From Pseudomonas sp. MWU13-2100 (GTDB lineage: Bacteria; Pseudomonadota; Gammaproteobacteria; Pseudomonadales; Pseudomonadaceae): 64,000 nucleotides of DNA. The notes below the pieces were generated by a model. The model searched no databases and was not told the origin of the DNA. It worked only from the letters and a program-made list of their open reading frames with translations. Each line of letters begins with the position of its first letter. The first letter of the stretch is position 1. Positions 51,553-61,086 of this stretch are shown piece by piece. A program made the position numbers and the translations under genes. The stretch is from NCBI RefSeq assembly GCF_023242365.1, contig NZ_JALLIX010000024.1, positions 36,382-100,381 on the forward strand. Reading direction: 5' to 3'.

Positions 51553-52454
51553 AGATCGCTGTGCTGTCGCGTAACCCGCGTCTGTATTCCACTCGTCGCC
51601 TGGTAGAGGCCGGCGTTGCCCGCGGCCATGAGATGGTGGTGGTCGACACGTTGCGCGCCTATATGAACATCGCCAGCCACAAGCCGCAGATCCACTATCG
51701 CGGCAAGCCCCTGGAAGGTTTCGATGCGGTGATCCCGCGGATCGGCGCCTCAGTCACTTTTTATGGCTGCGCGGTGCTGCGCCAGTTCGAAATGATGGGG
51801 GTGTTTCCCCTCAACGAATCGGTGGCCATCGCCCGTTCACGCGACAAGCTGCGCTCGCTGCAGTTGCTCTCGCGGCGCGGCATCGGCTTGCCGGTGACCG
51901 GCTTTGCCCACTCGCCGGACGATATTCCCGACCTGATCGCCATGGTCAACGGCGCACCGCTGGTGATCAAGGTGCTCGAAGGCACCCAGGGCATCGGCGT
52001 AGTGCTGTGCGAAACGGCGACGGCGGCGGAATCGGTGATCGAGGCGTTCATGGGCCTGAAGCAGGACATCATGGTCCAGGAGTACATCAAGGAAGCCGGT
52101 GGCGCCGATATCCGCTGCTTCGTGGTGGGTGACAAGGTGATTGCGTCGATGAAGCGCCAGGCCAAGCCTGGGGAGTTCCGCTCCAACCTGCATCGCGGCG
52201 GCAGCGCCAGCCTGATCAAGATCACCCCGGAAGAACGCATGACCGCGATTCGCGCGGCCAAGGTCATGGGCCTGAGTGTCGCCGGGGTGGATATCCTGCG
52301 CTCCAATCACGGCCCGCTGGTGATGGAGGTGAACTCCTCGCCTGGCCTTGAGGGCATCGAGGTGACCACCGGCAAGGATGTGGCGGGGATCATCATCGAG
52401 CATATCGAGAAAAATGGTGGACCGAACATGACCCGGACCAAGGGCAAGGGTTAA
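51549..52454 (+). CDS. rimK: Ribosomal protein S6 glutamate ligase RimK
   Basis: A 301-residue ATP-grasp ligase that adds C-terminal glutamates to ribosomal protein S6. The start [20 protein letters not shown] is the family N-terminus. The ATP-grasp core shows [37 protein letters not shown] and the metal-binding [14 protein letters not shown]. The ATG overlaps the TGA of rimB. It converges with envZ (4 bp between stops). Confidence 0.96.
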   Translation: [301 protein letters not shown]

Positions 52455-52457
52455 GCC

Positions 52458-53771
52458 CTAGACCGCGTCGCGGGGCAGCATCAGCCCCAGCGGCAACCGA
52501 ACCCGCGCTTCCAGGCCGCCACCAGTACGGTTGCGCAGTTCGACGTTGCCGCCATGCATCGAGGCGATCCGCCTGACGATCGCCAGTCCCAGGCCCGTGC
52601 CCTTGCCGCCCCGGGCCTTGTCGCCGCGGGTGAAGGGATTGAAGATGCCTTCCAGTTCCGCCGGATCGATCCCCGCGCCCCGGTCCATGACACTCAGCAC
52701 CACATAAGGCGCACTGCTGTCGCCCGAGACATAGGCCGCCACTTCCACACCTTCGCCGGCATGGTGCAGGGCGTTGCCAATCAAGTTGTTCAACAATCGT
52801 TTCATCGACACCCGGCGCAACGGGAACGGCTGGATCGGTTGCAGTCGCGTGCGCACCCGCTCTTCGTTCTGGTTGTAGGGCGCCACCACTTCGCGCACCA
52901 GTTCGCTCAGGTCGACCTCCTCCACCGACTCGTCACGCCCGTCGCGGATAAAGGCGAGGAACTGGTCGAGGATGGCGTCCATGTCCTCGATATCGCGGAC
53001 CATTTCGTCGCTGAGGTCGTCGTGGCTGCCCATCAGCTCCAATGACAGGCGCAGCCGCGTCAACGGCGTGCGCAAGTCATGGGACACCCCGGCCAGCATC
53101 AACTCCCGTTCTCGCCCCGCCTGTTCGACGTCCTCGGCCATCTGGTTGAAGGCCCGGTACACCTCGGTCATTTCGCTGGGGGTATCACTGATCGGCAGCC
53201 GTACGCTGCGCCCCTGACCGAGTTGCCGCGCCGCATCCACCAGGCGCTTCAACGGCTGGTTGAGCTGGCTGACGAAGATCCAGGCCGACGCGGTGGAGAG
53301 CAACCCGATGGCCAGGAACCAGCCCAGCACGCTCCAGATTTTCTGCCCGCGCAGCGGATGCGGGTACAGCGGCACTTTCAGCCAGCCGGCGCCCAGGCTC
53401 GGCGCCCGCACCCAGAGGGCCGGCGGCGAGTGCATGCGCAACCGCACCTCGGTGTCGGCCCCCAGTTCGGCCTGCATCTGGCGCTGATAGATCTCGCTGT
53501 AGGGCCAGTGCTGTTCACCTTCCGGCACCCCGCCACTGACCACCCGGATCAAGCCGGCTGCATCGGCGATCTTGTCGCGATCGTTCTCGTCCGCCGCCCA
53601 ATAGGCACGCAGGGTCAGGGCCACGCCATGACTGTACTGACGGTCCACCAGCACGTCTTCGTTCATCAGCAGGTAGACCAGGGTCAACGCCTTGGAGAAC
53701 AGCACGACGATCAGCACCAGCCAGAGGGTACGGGCGAAGAAACTTTGGGGGAACCAGAGAGGGGTTTTCAT
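52458..53771 (-). CDS. envZ: Osmolarity sensor histidine kinase EnvZ
   Basis: A 437-residue membrane kinase. It has two membrane segments (about 13-32 and 155-175) flanking a periplasmic part, then a HAMP domain, the H-box AGVSHDLRTPLTRLRLSLEL, and an ATPase domain with an N-box (NLIGNALHHAGEG), DRGAGI and GKGTGLGLAI. It phosphorylates OmpR, whose gene precedes it on the same strand with a 139-bp gap. That gap is long for a two-component pair and holds GC-rich dyad sequence (about 53800-53870). Confidence 0.95.
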   Translation of the reverse strand: MKTPLWFPQSFFARTLWLVLIVVLFSKALTLVYLLMNEDVLVDRQYSHGVALTLRAYWAADENDRDKIADAAGLIRVVSGGVPEGEQHWPYSEIYQRQMQAELGADTEVRLRMHSPPALWVRAPSLGAGWLKVPLYPHPLRGQKIWSVLGWFLAIGLLSTASAWIFVSQLNQPLKRLVDAARQLGQGRSVRLPISDTPSEMTEVYRAFNQMAEDVEQAGRERELMLAGVSHDLRTPLTRLRLSLELMGSHDDLSDEMVRDIEDMDAILDQFLAFIRDGRDESVEEVDLSELVREVVAPYNQNEERVRTRLQPIQPFPLRRVSMKRLLNNLIGNALHHAGEGVEVAAYVSGDSSAPYVVLSVMDRGAGIDPAELEGIFNPFTRGDKARGGKGTGLGLAIVRRIASMHGGNVELRNRTGGGLEARVRLPLGLMLPRDAV

Positions 53772-53910
53772 GGGCAGCCGCTGGACACTTTGCAGAGGCG
53801 AGCGGGCGGGCTCGCATATTGCGGATTGCGACTCGCCCGGGGGCTTGCGCGCACCCGGGCGAATCGTTCCTACCGATCAACAGGCGCCCGTCAACAGGCA
53901 CCGGGCATCG

Positions 53911-54651
53911 TCACTTGGTCGCGGCGCCGTCCGGCACGAACACGTAACCCACGCCCCAGACCGTCTGGATATAGCGCGGCTTGGACGGGTCGGGTTCGAT
54001 CATGCGGCGCAGGCGGGAAATCTGCACATCGATGGAACGCTCCAGGGCATCCCATTCACGACCACGGGCCAAGTTCATCAGTTTGTCGCGGGTCAGCGGC
54101 TCGCGGGCATGCATGACCAGTGCCTTGAGCACGGCGAATTCACCGGTGGTGAGCATGTGCACCTCTTCGCCGCGCTTGAGTTCGCGGGTGGCGAGGGACA
54201 GTTCGTAGTCACCGAAGGTCACGCTTTCGTCTTCGCTGCCCGGTGCGCCCGGCACCGGTGCCGACTGGCGACGCAACACGGCCTTGACCCGGGCCATCAG
54301 CTCATCGGGGTTGAAGGGCTTGGCCAGGTAGTCGTCGGCGCCCAGTTCCAGGCCCTTGATCCGGCTCAGTTCGTCGCCCTTGGCGGTGAGCATGATGATC
54401 GGCACCTGGTTGTTCGCCGCGCGCAGGCGACGGCACGCGGTCAGGCCGTCTTCGCCGGGCAGCATCAGGTCGAGGACCACCAGGTTGAAGACTTCACGCG
54501 ACAGCAGACGGTCCATCTGTTCGGTGTTCGCCACTGCGCGGGCGCGATAGCCCTTGCTGGTGAAAAAACGTTCCAGCAGGCTGCTCAGCCCGGGATCGTC
54601 ATCAACGATGAGAATTTTTTCGCCTTCAGCAGGGTTTGCAGTGCTGCTCAT
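53911..54651 (-). CDS. ompR: Response regulator OmpR
   Basis: A 246-residue OmpR-class regulator. The receiver has the acidic pair in ILIVDDDPGLS, the phosphorylated Asp in VLDLMLPGEDGL and Lys in KPFNPDELMARV. The winged-helix domain ends in DVQISRLRRMIEPDPSKPRY followed by IQTVWGVGYVF. The start at 54651 (MSSTANPAEGEKILIV) is the family N-terminus. It is divergent from tex. Confidence 0.96.
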   Translation of the reverse strand: MSSTANPAEGEKILIVDDDPGLSSLLERFFTSKGYRARAVANTEQMDRLLSREVFNLVVLDLMLPGEDGLTACRRLRAANNQVPIIMLTAKGDELSRIKGLELGADDYLAKPFNPDELMARVKAVLRRQSAPVPGAPGSEDESVTFGDYELSLATRELKRGEEVHMLTTGEFAVLKALVMHAREPLTRDKLMNLARGREWDALERSIDVQISRLRRMIEPDPSKPRYIQTVWGVGYVFVPDGAATK

Positions 54652-54800
54652 TGGATGCTCCTTTGATCTCGGCACGCATTATGGGCCCAGCGGCCCTTAT
54701 CCGTATCCGGTGCATTGTTAGCAGATTTTTCCTCAACTACCAGTAAACGCTCTAAAGGCTCAGCGCCGGTGCACAATCCCCGCAAGCCCGGAACGCTGGT

Positions 54801-54806
54801 TATAAT
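54801..54806 (+). promoter_or_regulatory. -10-like TATAAT upstream of tex
   Basis: A perfect TATAAT 185 bp before the tex ATG, with a weak -35. If used, tex has a leader of roughly 175-180 nt. No small gene or tRNA is visible in the leader. Confidence 0.45.
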
Positions 54807-54990
54807 GCGCCGCCTCTTGTCTCAGGCAACGTCTGATCATTGCTGTGTCGTGCCGCTCTTTATTTTCCAAGGCACACAGCAATGTGCTGATTTCATGGGT
54901 CTCAAGGCTGCCTTTTGATCCCAAACCAGATTCGTCCCGATGGCTTGAGAGCCTCGACGCATCTGCTTTCACACTTTGTCAGGTGGTTTT

Positions 54991-57315
54991 ATGGACAGCA
55001 TCAACAGCCGCATCGCCGAAGAACTCGGCGTCCGCCCACAACAGGTCGAAGCGGCCGTCGCTCTACTGGATGAGGGCTCCACCGTGCCCTTCATCGCGCG
55101 CTACCGCAAGGAAGTGACCGGCAGCCTGGATGACATCCAGCTGCGTCACCTGGAAGAGCGTCTGCGCTACCTGCGAGAACTCGACGAACGGCGCATCAGC
55201 ATCCTCGCCAGCATCGAGGAGCAAGGCAAGCTGACCCCGGAGCTGGCCCGCGATATCAAGCTGGCTGACACCAAGACCCGTCTCGAAGACCTTTACCTGC
55301 CGTACAAGCAGAAGCGCCGCACCAAGGGCCAGATCGCCCTGGAAGCCGGCCTCGGCGAGTTGGCGGACGGTCTGTTCAACGACCCGTCGCTGAACCCGGA
55401 AAGCGAAGCCGCACGCTTCGTCAACGCCGAAAAAGGTGTGGCAGACGTGAAGGCCGCCCTGGAAGGCGCCAAGTACATCCTGATGGAGCGCTTCGCCGAA
55501 GACGCCGGCCTGCTCGACAAGCTGCGCAACTACCTCAAGCAGGAAGCCACCCTGAGTGCCCGGGTGATCGCTGGCAAGGAAGAGGAAGGCGCCAAGTTCC
55601 GCGATTACTTCGAACACGACGAGCCACTGAAAAGCATGCCGTCGCACCGCGCCCTGGCGATTTTCCGTGGCCGCAACGAGGGTATCCTCAGCTCCGCGCT
55701 GAAAGTCGGCGACGAGCAGCCGGGCAGCATGCACCCGTGCGAAGGTATGATCGGCCAACAGTTCGGCATCCAGAACCAGAACCGTCCCGCCGACAAATGG
55801 CTGGGTGAAGTGGTGCGCTGGACCTGGAAGGTCAAGCTCTACACCCACCTGGAAACCGACCTGCTGGGCGAACTGCGCGACGGTGCGGAAACCGAGGCGA
55901 TCAACGTGTTTGCCCACAACCTGCACGACCTGCTGCTGGCCGCTCCGGCCGGCCCGCGCGCCACCCTGGGCCTGGACCCGGGCCTGCGTACCGGCTGCAA
56001 GGTCGCGGTGGTGGATGCCACCGGCAAGCTGCTCGACCACGCCACCGTCTACCCGCACGTGCCGCACAACAAGTGGGACCAGACCCTCGCCGTGCTCGCC
56101 GCCCTGTGCGCCAAGCACTCGGTGGACCTGATCGCCATCGGCAACGGCACCGCCAGTCGTGAAACCGACAAGCTGGCCGCCGAACTGATCAAGAAATACC
56201 CGGCCATGAAAATGACCAAGGTCATGGTTTCCGAAGCCGGCGCCTCGGTGTATTCGGCCTCGGAACTGGCCTCCAAGGAGTTCCCGGACCTGGATGTGTC
56301 GATCCGCGGCGCCGTGTCCATTGCCCGTCGCCTGCAGGACCCGCTGGCCGAGCTGGTGAAGATCGACCCGAAATCCATCGGCGTCGGCCAGTACCAGCAC
56401 GACGTGTCCCAGCTCAAGCTGGCCCGCGGCCTGGATGCGGTGGTGGAGGACTGCGTGAACGCCGTCGGCGTCGATGTGAACACCGCCTCGGTGGCGTTGC
56501 TGGCACGGATTTCCGGACTCAACCCGACCCTGGCGCAGAATATCGTCAACCATCGCGATGAAAACGGCGCGTTCAAGACCCGCGCCGCGCTGAAGAAAGT
56601 CGCCCGCCTCGGCGAGAAGACCTTCGAGCAGGCCGCCGGTTTTCTGCGGGTGATGAACGGCGACAATCCGCTGGACTCCTCCGCCGTACACCCGGAAGCC
56701 TATCCGCTGGTGCAGCGCATCGCCGCCGAAACCGACCGCGACATCCGCTCGCTGATCGGCGACGCCAGCTTCCTCAAGCGCCTGGACCCGAAGAAGTTCA
56801 CCGATGAAACCTTCGGCCTGCCCACCGTCACCGACATTCTCCAGGAACTGGAGAAGCCCGGCCGCGACCCGCGTCCCGAGTTCAAGACCGCCTCGTTCCA
56901 GGACGGCGTCGAAGACCTCAAGGACCTGGAGCCCGGGATGATCCTCGAAGGCGTGGTGACCAACGTCACCAACTTCGGTGCCTTCGTCGATATCGGCGTG
57001 CACCAGGACGGCCTGGTGCATATCTCGGCGCTGTCCGAGAAGTTCATCAAGGACCCGCGTGAGGCGGTGAAAGCCGGCGATGTGGTGAAGGTCAAGGTCA
57101 TGGAAGTCGACATCCCGCGCAAACGCGTCGGCCTGTCGATGCGCATGAGCGACACCCCCGGCGAGAAGGTCGACGGTGCCCGTGGCTCGCGCCCGGGCTC
57201 GGCACCACGGCCGTCGCAGAACAGCGCGCCGCGCAAGGAGAGCACCCCGGCCGCGCCGAGCAACAACGCCATGGCCTCGCTGTTCGCCAACGCCAAACAG
57301 TTGAAGAAACGCTGA
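54991..57315 (+). CDS. tex: Tex family RNA-binding transcription accessory protein
   Basis: A 774-residue Tex protein. It has an N-terminal helix-turn-helix-like part (MDSINSRIAEELGVRPQQVE), a YqgF-like nuclease fold (LGLDPGLRTGCKVAVVDATG), helix-hairpin-helix motifs (VALLARISGLNPTLAQNIVN) and an S1 domain near residue 645 (GMILEGVVTNVTNFGAFVDI). The C-terminal tail is basic and low in complexity. Tex is essential or conserved in many bacteria and binds nucleic acids. The ATG at 54991 is preferred over an upstream in-frame start. Its stop overlaps the thioesterase start (TGATG). Confidence 0.96.
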   Translation: MDSINSRIAEELGVRPQQVEAAVALLDEGSTVPFIARYRKEVTGSLDDIQLRHLEERLRYLRELDERRISILASIEEQGKLTPELARDIKLADTKTRLEDLYLPYKQKRRTKGQIALEAGLGELADGLFNDPSLNPESEAARFVNAEKGVADVKAALEGAKYILMERFAEDAGLLDKLRNYLKQEATLSARVIAGKEEEGAKFRDYFEHDEPLKSMPSHRALAIFRGRNEGILSSALKVGDEQPGSMHPCEGMIGQQFGIQNQNRPADKWLGEVVRWTWKVKLYTHLETDLLGELRDGAETEAINVFAHNLHDLLLAAPAGPRATLGLDPGLRTGCKVAVVDATGKLLDHATVYPHVPHNKWDQTLAVLAALCAKHSVDLIAIGNGTASRETDKLAAELIKKYPAMKMTKVMVSEAGASVYSASELASKEFPDLDVSIRGAVSIARRLQDPLAELVKIDPKSIGVGQYQHDVSQLKLARGLDAVVEDCVNAVGVDVNTASVALLARISGLNPTLAQNIVNHRDENGAFKTRAALKKVARLGEKTFEQAAGFLRVMNGDNPLDSSAVHPEAYPLVQRIAAETDRDIRSLIGDASFLKRLDPKKFTDETFGLPTVTDILQELEKPGRDPRPEFKTASFQDGVEDLKDLEPGMILEGVVTNVTNFGAFVDIGVHQDGLVHISALSEKFIKDPREAVKAGDVVKVKVMEVDIPRKRVGLSMRMSDTPGEKVDGARGSRPGSAPRPSQNSAPRKESTPAAPSNNAMASLFANAKQLKKR

Positions 57316-57698
57316 TGGACATGCCTGAGGGCCTCACCCAGAGCGCTTTCAGCGAGATGCTCGGCTGCCGCCCGCAACGCCTGGAAAACGGTGTTGCCGA
57401 AGTGGCCCTGACGCTGGAGCCGCACCTGCGCAATCGCGGCAACGTGATGCACGGCGGGGCGATCTTCAGCCTGGTGGACATCACCATGGGACTGGCCTGT
57501 TCCAGCTCCCATGGCTTTGACCAGCGCAGCGTGACCATCGAGTGCAAGATCAACTACATGCGGGCGGTGGCCGAGGGCGAAGTGCTGTGCGTCGCCACGG
57601 TCATCCACCCCGGCCGCCGCACCCTGGTGGTCGAAGCCGAAGTGCGCCAAGGCGACAAACTTGTCGCGAAAGCACAAGGCACGTTCGCTGTTCTCTAG
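57315..57698 (+). CDS. PaaI-type hotdog thioesterase
   Basis: A 127-residue hotdog-fold protein. The catalytic region is NRGNVMHGGAIFSLVDITMG (HGG motif with following Asp), and a VVEAEVRQGDKLVAKAQGTF strand pair ends it. Such enzymes hydrolyse acyl- or aryl-CoA esters. It is translationally coupled to tex (TGATG), so the two are expressed together, although no functional link is known. Confidence 0.9.
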   Translation: MDMPEGLTQSAFSEMLGCRPQRLENGVAEVALTLEPHLRNRGNVMHGGAIFSLVDITMGLACSSSHGFDQRSVTIECKINYMRAVAEGEVLCVATVIHPGRRTLVVEAEVRQGDKLVAKAQGTFAVL

Positions 57699-57897
57699 CC
57701 GCCCCCGCTCGATTTGGGTTAATTTCGACACTGTGAAAGCGGTGTCGGGGTTTTCCCTGCCAGCGCCTCCGACCCAGGGAAGAAGTGTCGGCGTTTTCTG
57801 ATATTTACCAGGCGACCACGCCAGTTCTCAACTTCACCCTTGTAGACCGTCTTGCCCACCCCCATATTGGGGCGACCGACGCGTGAAGGAATCCAAC

Positions 57898-59481
57898 TTG
57901 AGCGAACTTCTCAACCGCCGCCTGGCTCTGCTCGGCGAGCGCGACCACCTCTCTCTGCTCGAACAGTGCCTGCACGGCATCGAGCGTGAATGCCTGCGCG
58001 TCACGGGCGAAGCTCGCCTGGCGCAGACACCGCACCCCGAAGAGCTGGGCTCCGCACTGACCAACGAACAAATCACCACCGACTATTCCGAGTCGCTGCT
58101 GGAGTTCATCACTCCGGCCCTGGCCGACCCGGCGGACACCCTCGCCAGCCTGGACAAGATCCATCGCTTCGCCTACAGCAAGCTCGGCAACGAGTACTTG
58201 TGGAGCCCGTCGATGCCCTGCCCGCTGCCGGCCGAAGAAGATATTCCGATCGCCTATTACGGCACCTCGAATATCGGCAAGCTCAAGTATGTGTACCGTC
58301 AAGGCCTGGCCTTGCGCTACGGCAAGACCATGCAATGCATCGCCGGGATCCACTACAACTTCTCACTGCCGGAAAAACTCTGGCCGGTGCTCAAGCAGGC
58401 CGAAGGCTTCGTCGGCACGGACCGCGACTACCAGTCGCTGGCCTATATCGCGCTGATCCGTAATTTCCGCCGCTACAGTTGGCTGCTGATGTACCTGTTC
58501 GGGGCCTCGCCGGCCCTGGACGCCGGCTTCCTGCGCGGTCGCTCCCATCAGTTGGAGCAGTTCGACGCCGATACGCTGTACCTGCCCTACGCCACCAGCC
58601 TGCGCATGAGCGACCTGGGCTACCAGAGCAGCGCCCAGGCCGGCCTGACACCGTGCTACAACGATCTGAACAGCTACACCGACAGCCTGCGCAAGGCGGT
58701 GGCCACGCCTTATGCGCCTTATGTGGAGATTGGCACGCACAAGGATGGCGAGTGGGTGCAACTCAACACCAACATCCTGCAAATCGAAAACGAGTATTAC
58801 TCCACCATTCGCCCCAAGCGCGTGACCTACACCGGCGAGCGGCCGATCCAGGCGCTGATGGCCCGTGGCGTGCAGTATGTCGAAGCGCGTTGCCTGGACA
58901 TCAACCCGTTCCTGCCGACCGGCATCGATTTGACCGAGGCGCGCTTTCTTGATGCGTTCCTGCTGTACTGCGCGCTGAGCGACAGCCCGTTGTTCGAAAA
59001 CAACGAGTGCGGCAATGCCACCGCGAACTTCCTCACCGTGGTCAAGGAAGGTCGGCGTCCGGGCCTGCAACTGCAGCGGCGCGGCCAGGCGGTGGACATG
59101 AAGGAATGGGCCGCCGAGTTGCTGGAAAAGATCGCGCCGCTGGCGGCGTTGCTGGACCGCAGCCACGGTAGCGACAGCCACAGCAAGGCTCTGGACGAGC
59201 AGTTCGCCAAGATCAAGGACCCGTCCCTGACGCCATCGGCCCAAGTATTGGCGAGCATGACTCTGCACAAGGAAAGCTTTGCGCAGTTCTCGATGCGCCA
59301 GAGCCTGGCCCATGCCGAGTTCTTCCGTGGTCAGCCGTTGAGCAAGGAAGAGCAGGCCGGCTTCGAGGAAGCAGCCCGCAAGTCCCTGGTGCAACAGGCT
59401 GAGCTGGAACAGAACGAGGTGGGGGATTTCGACGTGTTTGTCGGGTCGTACCAGGCGAGTATTCTGGCGATCAGTAACTGA
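57898..59481 (+). CDS. gshA: Glutamate-cysteine ligase
   Basis: A 527-residue GshA, first enzyme of glutathione synthesis. It has the N-terminal GIERECLRVTGEARLAQTPH, then TTDYSESLLEFITPAL and the MQCIAGIHYNFSLPEKLW substrate-site segments of the gamma-proteobacterial type. The start is the TTG at 57898: it has an AAGGA ribosome binding site 7 nt upstream and gives exactly the usual Pseudomonas length. A GTG at 57883 would add five residues and lacks a clear site. Confidence 0.95.
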   Translation: MSELLNRRLALLGERDHLSLLEQCLHGIERECLRVTGEARLAQTPHPEELGSALTNEQITTDYSESLLEFITPALADPADTLASLDKIHRFAYSKLGNEYLWSPSMPCPLPAEEDIPIAYYGTSNIGKLKYVYRQGLALRYGKTMQCIAGIHYNFSLPEKLWPVLKQAEGFVGTDRDYQSLAYIALIRNFRRYSWLLMYLFGASPALDAGFLRGRSHQLEQFDADTLYLPYATSLRMSDLGYQSSAQAGLTPCYNDLNSYTDSLRKAVATPYAPYVEIGTHKDGEWVQLNTNILQIENEYYSTIRPKRVTYTGERPIQALMARGVQYVEARCLDINPFLPTGIDLTEARFLDAFLLYCALSDSPLFENNECGNATANFLTVVKEGRRPGLQLQRRGQAVDMKEWAAELLEKIAPLAALLDRSHGSDSHSKALDEQFAKIKDPSLTPSAQVLASMTLHKESFAQFSMRQSLAHAEFFRGQPLSKEEQAGFEEAARKSLVQQAELEQNEVGDFDVFVGSYQASILAISN

Positions 59482-59502
59482 TGCGGAGCTGCCACTGACG
59501 CT

Positions 59503-59592
59503 TTCGCGGGCAAGCTCCGCTCCCACAAGATCGGTGTCGTGCGCAGAAGACGCGTACGACGCAGGCCTTGTGGGAGCGGAGCTTGCCCGCGA
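59503..59592. repeat. REP inverted pair
   Basis: Left arm ttcgcgggcaagctccgctc, right arm inverse gagcggagcttgcccgcgaa, about 50 bp apart, between the convergent gshA and argA genes. Confidence 0.85.
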
Positions 59593-59644
59593 AGAGGCCC
59601 TCAAGGCTAACAAAAGCCTCTCAGGCAAGATCCGCTCTCAAAGG

Positions 59645-60943
59645 TTAAAGGGCTTTTTCGAAGATCTTCGAATTACGCTGGTAGTTGTACAGCGAAGCCC
59701 GCGCGCTCGGCAGCCGCTCCACGCTGCTCGGCTCAAAGCCACGCTCGCGGAACCAGTGCGCGGTACGGGTCGTCAACACGAACAAGGTTTTCAAACCCTG
59801 CGCCCGCGCCCGCGCCTCGATCCGTTCCAACAGTTCATCGCCGCGACCACCATGGCGATACTCCGGGTTCACCGCCAGGCACGCCAACTCTCCCGCCTCT
59901 GAATCGGCGATCCGATACAGCGCCGCACAGGCGATGATCATGCCTTCGCGCTCCACCACGCTGAACTGCTCGATCTCACGTTCCAGCACTTCCCGTGAAC
60001 GCCGCACCAGGATGCCCTGCTCTTCCAACGGGCTGATCAGGTCGAGCAGACCACCGACATCTTCAATCGCCGCCTCGCGCACCAGTTCGAACTGCTCCTG
60101 GGCCACCAGCGTACCGCCGCCGTCACGGGTAAACAGCTCGGTCAACAGCGCGCCGTCCTCGGCATAACTGACGATATGGCTGCGCGCCACGCCGCCGCGA
60201 CAGGCCTGCGCCGCCGCATCCAGCAATTCACCCTGGTAATCGTTACCCAGACGCAACAGATGCGCCGGCACCTGCTGTGGACGCAGCTCGCGGACCAGCT
60301 TGCCATTTTCATCGATCAAGCCGTGATCGGCGCCGAACAGCAGGAGTTTCTCCGCTTCCAGGTCGATGGCGGCACGGGTCGCCACATCTTCGCAGGCCAG
60401 GTTGAAGATTTCCCCGGTGGGCGAATAGCCCAGCGGTGACAGCAAGACGATGGAGCGCTCGTCCAGCAGACGGTTGATGCCCTTGCGGTCGACCCGGCGG
60501 ACTTCGCCGGTGTGGTGATAATCAACACCTTCCAGTACGCCGATCGGCCGTGCCGTCACCAAGTTGCCGCTGGCGACCCGCAGCCGCGAGCCCTGCATCG
60601 GCGAGGCCGCCAGGTCCATGGACAAACGCGCTTCGATGGCAATCCGCAGTTGGCCCACGGCATCGATCACGCATTCCAGGGTGGCGGCATCGGTAATCCG
60701 CATGCCGTGGTGGTAATGCGGGGTCAGGCCACGGGCCGCCAGGCGGCTTTCGATCTGCGGACGCGAGCCGTGCACCAGCACCAGCCGCACACCCAGGCTG
60801 TGGAGCAGCACCAGGTCGTGGACGATATTGCCGAAGTTGGGGTGCTCGACACCGTCGCCGGGGAGCATGACCACGAAGGTGCAGTCGCGGTGGGCATTGA
60901 TATAGGGAGACGCATGGCGAAGCCAATTCACGTAATCGGGCAT
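59645..60943 (-). CDS. argA: N-acetylglutamate synthase
   Basis: A 432-residue ArgA, first step of arginine synthesis. The N-terminal amino-acid-kinase-like regulatory domain (about 1-290; VLVHGSRPQIESRL near residue 55) is joined to a C-terminal GNAT domain (about 290-432; VNPEYRHGGRGDELLERIEA acetyl-CoA loop). Arginine feedback acts through the kinase-like domain. The ATG at 60943 (MPDYVNWLRHASPYINAHRD) is the family start. It lies 143 bp downstream of argE on the same strand. Confidence 0.95.
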   Translation of the reverse strand: MPDYVNWLRHASPYINAHRDCTFVVMLPGDGVEHPNFGNIVHDLVLLHSLGVRLVLVHGSRPQIESRLAARGLTPHYHHGMRITDAATLECVIDAVGQLRIAIEARLSMDLAASPMQGSRLRVASGNLVTARPIGVLEGVDYHHTGEVRRVDRKGINRLLDERSIVLLSPLGYSPTGEIFNLACEDVATRAAIDLEAEKLLLFGADHGLIDENGKLVRELRPQQVPAHLLRLGNDYQGELLDAAAQACRGGVARSHIVSYAEDGALLTELFTRDGGGTLVAQEQFELVREAAIEDVGGLLDLISPLEEQGILVRRSREVLEREIEQFSVVEREGMIIACAALYRIADSEAGELACLAVNPEYRHGGRGDELLERIEARARAQGLKTLFVLTTRTAHWFRERGFEPSSVERLPSARASLYNYQRNSKIFEKAL

Positions 60944-61086
60944 AAACCTGAACCTGTATAAAAAACAGCCAATAAAAAATAGGTGCAACGTCAAAACGCA
61001 CAACGGGCTGTTGGTTATCGTCGGAACAGGCTTGGCGACACGCGTGCTCTCCTTGGTATCTCGTAAAAAGTCAGTCAGCCGCGCAT

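Noticed and set aside
53772..53910. Gene or REP between ompR and envZ
   Set aside because: The stretch is GC-rich with partial dyads but no coding frame with a start signal, and the arms do not match the REP types of this genome well enough.
54807..54990. Possible small RNA or tRNA gene in the tex leader
   Set aside because: No cloverleaf and no terminator were seen; it is more simply a 5' leader.
55063..57021. Long open frame (652 codons) antisense to tex
   Set aside because: It is a shadow of tex; no start signal or recognisable domain.
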